From Candidatus Woesearchaeota archaeon (lineage in GTDB: Archaea > Nanobdellota > Nanobdellia > Woesearchaeales > WAPY01), in the NCBI GenBank assembly GCA_015520525.1, contig WAPY01000101.1, forward strand, positions 1-10,008: 10,008 nt of DNA, written 5' to 3'. The first letter of the stretch is position 1, and every line of letters starts with the position of its first letter. A program made the position numbers and the translations under genes. The notes under the pieces are model-generated. The model ran no database searches and was not told where the DNA came from. It saw only the letters and a program-made list of their open reading frames with translations. Shown here piece after piece: positions 7,325 through 10,008 of the stretch.

Positions 7325-7537
7325 ATGAAATACTTTCAAACAATAAGCAAAGGCAGTAAGAAGGTTTGGAAAGAGAACAAGAAGATGAAGTGCGCTTTTT
7401 GCGGCAAGGAGATAGATCCTAAAGAAGACCATTTTACTTTGACTCTGTTCTGGAAGATTAAGAACAAGGAAGATGTGAAATACTTTTGTAGCCTCGAGTG
7501 TCTTAAGAAGTGGATTGAGCATGTAAGCAGAGGATGA
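7325..7537 (+). CDS. Small TRASH/MYM-like zinc-finger protein
   Basis: This 70-residue protein carries one treble-clef-type zinc-binding module. Cys23-x2-Cys26 (CAFCGKEI) and Cys55-x3-Cys59 (YFCSLEC), followed by LKKW, match the pattern of TRASH or MYM-type fingers, which bind metal or contact protein or nucleic acid. I chose the ATG at 7325 because the TATA box at 7262-7270 rules out the ATG at 7205 and because ggcgga lies just upstream as a weak ribosome binding site. An ATG at 7385 would give a 50-residue protein with the whole finger and is a fair alternative. It is 6 bp upstream of tfe on the same strand, so the two are almost certainly co-transcribed. A link to transcription or metal sensing is inference. 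Confidence 0.7.
   Translation: MKYFQTISKGSKKVWKENKKMKCAFCGKEIDPKEDHFTLTLFWKIKNKEDVKYFCSLECLKKWIEHVSRG
7530..7537 (+). promoter_or_regulatory. Ribosome binding site of tfe
   Basis: GAGGATGA overlaps the TGA stop of the zinc-finger gene and lies 6 bases before the ATG at 7544. It is close to the GAGGTGAT complement of the 16S rRNA end and suggests translational coupling of the two genes. Confidence 0.5.
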
Positions 7538-7543
7538 TATTTT

Positions 7544-8356
7544 ATGTTGAAAGTAACTAAATCCATGATTAAGGATGTTGTTTCTAAAGTCGCCGGCGAA
7601 GACTGCGTCCCCATAATATTAGACTTGGACGGCAGAGAGAATGTTTCAGAGTTTATAATTGCCGATGAGCTCAACATAGACATAAGAGAGTTGAGGAGAA
7701 AACTTTACAAGCTTTGGGAGGCGGGCTTGGTCAGGTTTAAGAGGAAGAAGGACAAAAAGAGAGGTTGGTATATTTATTACTGGACTTTTATTCCTTCGAG
7801 AGTCTGGTTCTTGTACAGAGACTTGAGAGTTAAGAAACTTCAAAAGCTTAAGGAGCGTTTGGAACAAGAGGAGAACAACGAGTTTTACCTCTGCCCCAAC
7901 GGCTGTGTAAGGTTGGATTTCTCACAGGCGGTTGAATTTGACTTTAAATGTCCTGAGTGCGGAGCCTTGTTAGTGCCGAACGACAACTCAAGAACAATAG
8001 CTCACTTGAAAGAGGAGATTGCAAAATTAACTAAAGAAATAGAAGAGTTTGACAAGGCAGAGAAGGAGTTTGAAAAATCCCAAAAGGTGAAGATAAAGAA
8101 AGAAAAGGAGAGACTTGAGAGGGAAGAGAAAGAAAAAGAGAGGAAGCTTAAAGAGAAGGAAAAGAAGAAAGCGATGAAAAAGAAAGCGAAGAAAGTTAAG
8201 GAGAAAAAAACAAGTAAAGCTAAGAAGAAAATTAAAGTTAAGAAAAGCAGGAAACCAAGCAACAGTAAGAATTCTAAGAAGAGCAAGTCTAATGGCAAAG
8301 CTAAAAAGACAACAAGCAAGAAGAAATCAACAAAAAAGAGTAAAAAGAAAAATTAG
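7544..8356 (+). CDS. tfe: Transcription initiation factor E (TFE alpha) with Lys-rich tail
   Basis: TFE helps TBP and TFB form the open promoter complex with RNA polymerase and is the archaeal counterpart of TFIIE alpha. Residues about 1-95 are the extended winged helix: a basic recognition region (IRELRRKLYKLWEAGLVRFK) and the family-typical GWYIYYW (74-80). A coiled-coil-like stretch (95-112) leads to a zinc ribbon with Cys117, Cys121, Cys136 and Cys139 (YLCPNGC and FKCPEC). The first pair is C-x3-C, whereas most TFEs I know have C-x2-C. Residues about 155-205 look like a charged coiled coil. Residues about 205-270 are almost all Lys with Ser, Ala and Thr, and are probably disordered. TFE is usually about 170-200 residues, so this one is about 80 longer. 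It is the second gene of an operon with the zinc-finger gene, and its stop overlaps that of the convergent gene by 4 bp. Confidence 0.9.
   Translation: MLKVTKSMIKDVVSKVAGEDCVPIILDLDGRENVSEFIIADELNIDIRELRRKLYKLWEAGLVRFKRKKDKKRGWYIYYWTFIPSRVWFLYRDLRVKKLQKLKERLEQEENNEFYLCPNGCVRLDFSQAVEFDFKCPECGALLVPNDNSRTIAHLKEEIAKLTKEIEEFDKAEKEFEKSQKVKIKKEKERLEREEKEKERKLKEKEKKKAMKKKAKKVKEKKTSKAKKKIKVKKSRKPSNSKNSKKSKSNGKAKKTTSKKKSTKKSKKKN
8332..8352 (-). terminator. T-tract terminator of the minus-strand genes, inside tfe
   Basis: On the minus strand, immediately after the stop codon at 8353-8355, the sequence reads T5-C-T5-ACTC-T6. T tracts of this kind are intrinsic terminators in archaea. The same bases are the AAA/AAG codons of the last Lys residues of tfe on the other strand, so one segment may serve both roles. 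No hairpin is needed or seen. Confidence 0.5.
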
Positions 8357-8829
8357 TCTATAACAGAATAACAGACTTCCAACTCTTTCACTTTAGCAAG
8401 TCTGTAAACCTTCTTGTTTACATCATCGATGAGTCTGACAATTTTATAATCTCCTATCAGACTATTAAGAGTTTTCTTAAGACTCTCAGTTAATCCTTTG
8501 TTGTCTCCATTGCTATTTGAATTTATCTCCAGTTCAATTCTCTTGTTATCTGTTAGTATTTTTATCTTAACTTTTTCTGGGGATGTAACAGTCAACACAG
8601 CACTAAGATCTTTTCCCTCTAAATCAGGCCTTTTGAAAGAATACTTTAAGGTTTTATACTCTTCTTTAATATTGCGCTCTATAAGATTTGCAATTCCATT
8701 TTCTACTCCAAAAATAATAGGAGAAATTCTTCTTCTATCAACATATTTAAATTCAACAAGATACACTCCAAATATGCCCTTGCTTATTGTTGCTTCACTT
8801 TTGTATTGAGGCTCTAAGAATTCTTCCAC
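8353..8829 (-). CDS. Hypothetical protein, 158 residues, GTG start
   Basis: I do not recognise this protein. It is soluble by appearance, with no membrane segment and a single Cys (153). Residues about 15-50 and 75-105 suggest beta strands (GVYLVEFKYV, KVKIKILTD, RIELEI). A polar linker NSNSNGDN (103-110) separates them from a helix and a predicted beta hairpin (SLIGDYKIV ... KKVYRL, 123-144). The start is GTG at 8829: the protein has no internal Met and the frame closes upstream at 8851-8853. It follows the next minus-strand gene by 30 bp and is probably co-transcribed with it. It overlaps the stop of tfe by 4 bp, tail to tail. The hairpin resembles one in its upstream neighbour. Confidence 0.65.
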   Translation of the reverse strand: MEEFLEPQYKSEATISKGIFGVYLVEFKYVDRRRISPIIFGVENGIANLIERNIKEEYKTLKYSFKRPDLEGKDLSAVLTVTSPEKVKIKILTDNKRIELEINSNSNGDNKGLTESLKKTLNSLIGDYKIVRLIDDVNKKVYRLAKVKELEVCYSVID

Positions 8830-8859
8830 AATTATTCTTAAACTCTTTTTTCATCCTAC

Positions 8860-9267
8860 TTATTTATTCTTTTTTCTTTTCTTTTTATTTGTTACTATCT
8901 CATATTTCTCAAACTTGAATCCAATCTGTTGGCCAAGAACACCGAGCTTTTTGACCATGCGGTTTACTACAAGATAAGTCTTCTTTTCGCCTTTGCCTAA
9001 TTTCGTAGCAATAAAATACTTGCCAGTTATTAATGACGAAACCTTGTTGATTGCTTTCTCTAACTCTTTCTGTTCAATCGTTTTTATATAAGGAAAGTAG
9101 AGAGAATAAGTTTCTTCTGGCATGCTTTTCTCAATAATCTGAAGAGTGGCGTACCTCTTAAGTACATCTAACTTTCCATTTCTTTTAACATGCAAAATAG
9201 GGCTGTTATCTCTTGAAAGACCTTCTCTCCTTAAAATATTCTTAAGTGAATCTCTATTGTTATTCAT
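8860..9267 (-). CDS. Hypothetical basic protein, 135 residues
   Basis: I do not recognise this protein. It is small, basic and free of Cys and membrane segments. An N-terminal charged part (1-50) includes ILHVKRNGKLDVL, which looks like a beta hairpin. A helix at about 66-80 (KELEKAINKVSSLI) is followed by two strands (KYFIATKL, KKTYLVVNRM), and the tail ends in a Lys/Arg cluster (KKKRKKNK). The basic tail would suit nucleic acid binding, but that is inference. The ATG at 9267 lies about 28 bases after the centre of a TATA box at 9291-9300, so the message looks leaderless. It is the first gene of a probable two-gene unit with the 158-residue gene. Confidence 0.7.
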   Translation of the reverse strand: MNNNRDSLKNILRREGLSRDNSPILHVKRNGKLDVLKRYATLQIIEKSMPEETYSLYFPYIKTIEQKELEKAINKVSSLITGKYFIATKLGKGEKKTYLVVNRMVKKLGVLGQQIGFKFEKYEIVTNKKKRKKNK

Positions 9268-9290
9268 CTCTCGGCAGAGGTAACGACTTC

Positions 9291-9300
9291 TATATAAAAT
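9291..9300 (-). promoter_or_regulatory. TATA box of the two-gene minus-strand unit
   Basis: Read on the minus strand the sequence is attttatata, centred about 28 bases before the ATG at 9267. A second AT-rich element at about 9328-9336 (gttatatatt on the plus strand) could be an alternative TATA box in either direction. The 79-bp gap that holds both is otherwise featureless. Confidence 0.55.
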
Positions 9301-9346
9301 TTTTGTTATAAAAGTAGTTATATATTCTTAAAATAAATATACTTCT

Positions 9347-10003
9347 TCAGGAGATTTGATTTAGATTTTTAGGAATCCTATAAAACCATTTATCCCATCT
9401 TTTAAAAACTGGACCGTTTATAACTTCAATTTTAGAGAAACCTAAGAGTACATCCTGCCCTTCTTTTCTTATTGTAGGATGATATGTTCCTCTTATATAA
9501 TCAAATATCTTCAATAAATTAGGGTATTCCTCCCAAGTATTTGGAAAGTAAATTGGCTTCTTGGACTGTAATCTTATAAAGAAAGGAGATTTCTTTTCAT
9601 ATGGAGTTTCTGCTTCTTCCTGCTTAGGAAATACAATGCTCACCCAATTAGTTTCATAACCTGTTTCTTCACGAATTTCAACCTTAAACTTGTTAATTTT
9701 AGTTTTATCTTTATTATAAAAAGTTGTATCAACCTTCTCAAATAATTTCTTTAAGCTTTCATTTATAGAAAAGGTTAACACTCTATAAAGGTCATCAAAA
9801 ATTTCTTCTTTTGAGGGGCAATAATCTGGAAGTTTGCCTTTTTCTTTAAGTTCTATAATAAAACTCTTATGAATATTCTTCTTTTTGAATCTCTTAAAAA
9901 ATCTATTCTTTAGCAGTAGGCCAAACTCTTCACAGACTGTATCATCATCTCTTAATTTTGATTCTAAACTTGACCTTAAAAACTCAACATCTACTTTTTC
10001 CAA
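9347..10003 (-). CDS. Hypothetical protein, probably N-terminally truncated by the window edge
   Basis: I do not recognise this protein of at least 218 residues. The first half is helical and charged (LESKLRDDDTVCEEFGLL, RFFKRFKKKNIHK, EEIFDDLYRVLTF). The second half looks like mixed strands with many aromatics (NWVSIVFP, SPFFIRL, YFPNTWEEYP, KRWDKWFYRI). It has two Cys (24, 62) and no membrane helix. The first possible start in the window is TTG at 10003. GGAG lies only one base before it, too close for a ribosome binding site, and the frame stays open to the edge, so the true start may lie outside. There is no internal Met. It is on the same strand as the two small genes to its left, but a promoter between them suggests separate transcription. 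Confidence 0.6.
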   Translation of the reverse strand: MEKVDVEFLRSSLESKLRDDDTVCEEFGLLLKNRFFKRFKKKNIHKSFIIELKEKGKLPDYCPSKEEIFDDLYRVLTFSINESLKKLFEKVDTTFYNKDKTKINKFKVEIREETGYETNWVSIVFPKQEEAETPYEKKSPFFIRLQSKKPIYFPNTWEEYPNLLKIFDYIRGTYHPTIRKEGQDVLLGFSKIEVINGPVFKRWDKWFYRIPKNLNQIS

Positions 10004-10008
10004 ACTCC

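Noticed and set aside
8002..8319. Minus-strand open frame rich in Phe and Leu, resembling a membrane protein
   Set aside because: It is the reverse complement of the TFE coiled coil and Lys tail; AAG/AAA and GAG/GAA codons read backwards give Leu, Phe and Ser.
9268..9282. Small inverted repeat ctctcggcagag near the start of the 135-residue gene
   Set aside because: A four-base stem with a four-base loop is too short to support a regulatory hairpin.

Overview
The window looks like a piece of an AT-rich archaeal chromosome. It carries an archaeal/eukaryotic-type tryptophanyl-tRNA synthetase, a homologue of the archaeal basal transcription factor TFE, and TATA-box promoters placed about 26-28 bases before start codons, as expected for leaderless archaeal messages. 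Large Cys-rich surface proteins, a pilin-like N-terminus and several small Lys-rich orphan genes suggest a DPANN lineage (Woesearchaeota/Pacearchaeota-like). The lineage call is inference from gene style, not from a marker alignment.

Layout: trpS (66-1184, +) is followed by a 1012-residue predicted cell-surface protein (1260-4298, +). That protein has one N-terminal membrane anchor, two copper-amine-oxidase-N-like 'stalk' repeats, a calcium-binding-like loop and a long unassigned C-terminal part. Facing it is a 962-residue surface protein (4308-7196, -) with a pilin-like signal anchor, tandem cysteine knots, an Ig/Fn3-like domain and two consecutive Hint (Hedgehog/intein-type) domains at its C-terminus. 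A 128-bp divergent promoter region separates it from a short zinc-finger gene (7325-7537, +), which is 6 bp upstream of tfe (7544-8356, +). The TFE has an unusual Lys-rich tail of about 80 residues. Its gene runs tail-to-tail, with a 4-bp overlap, into two unrecognised small genes on the minus strand (8353-8829 and 8860-9267). A third unrecognised minus-strand gene (9347 to the right edge) is probably cut by the window. I see no tRNA, rRNA, CRISPR array, insertion sequence or non-coding gap over 300 bases.

The strongest leads are these: (1) the tandem C-terminal Hint domains, the first with all core residues but Ala at +1 and the second with a degenerate C-terminal motif, which suggest a self-cleaving surface protein; (2) an abrupt codon-usage change inside the 1012-residue gene near 3300-3340, which suggests a mosaic gene or selection on the 5' part; (3) the A-rich codons of the TFE Lys tail, which on the opposite strand form a T-rich tract just after the stop of the convergent gene, so one stretch of DNA may be both coding sequence and terminator.
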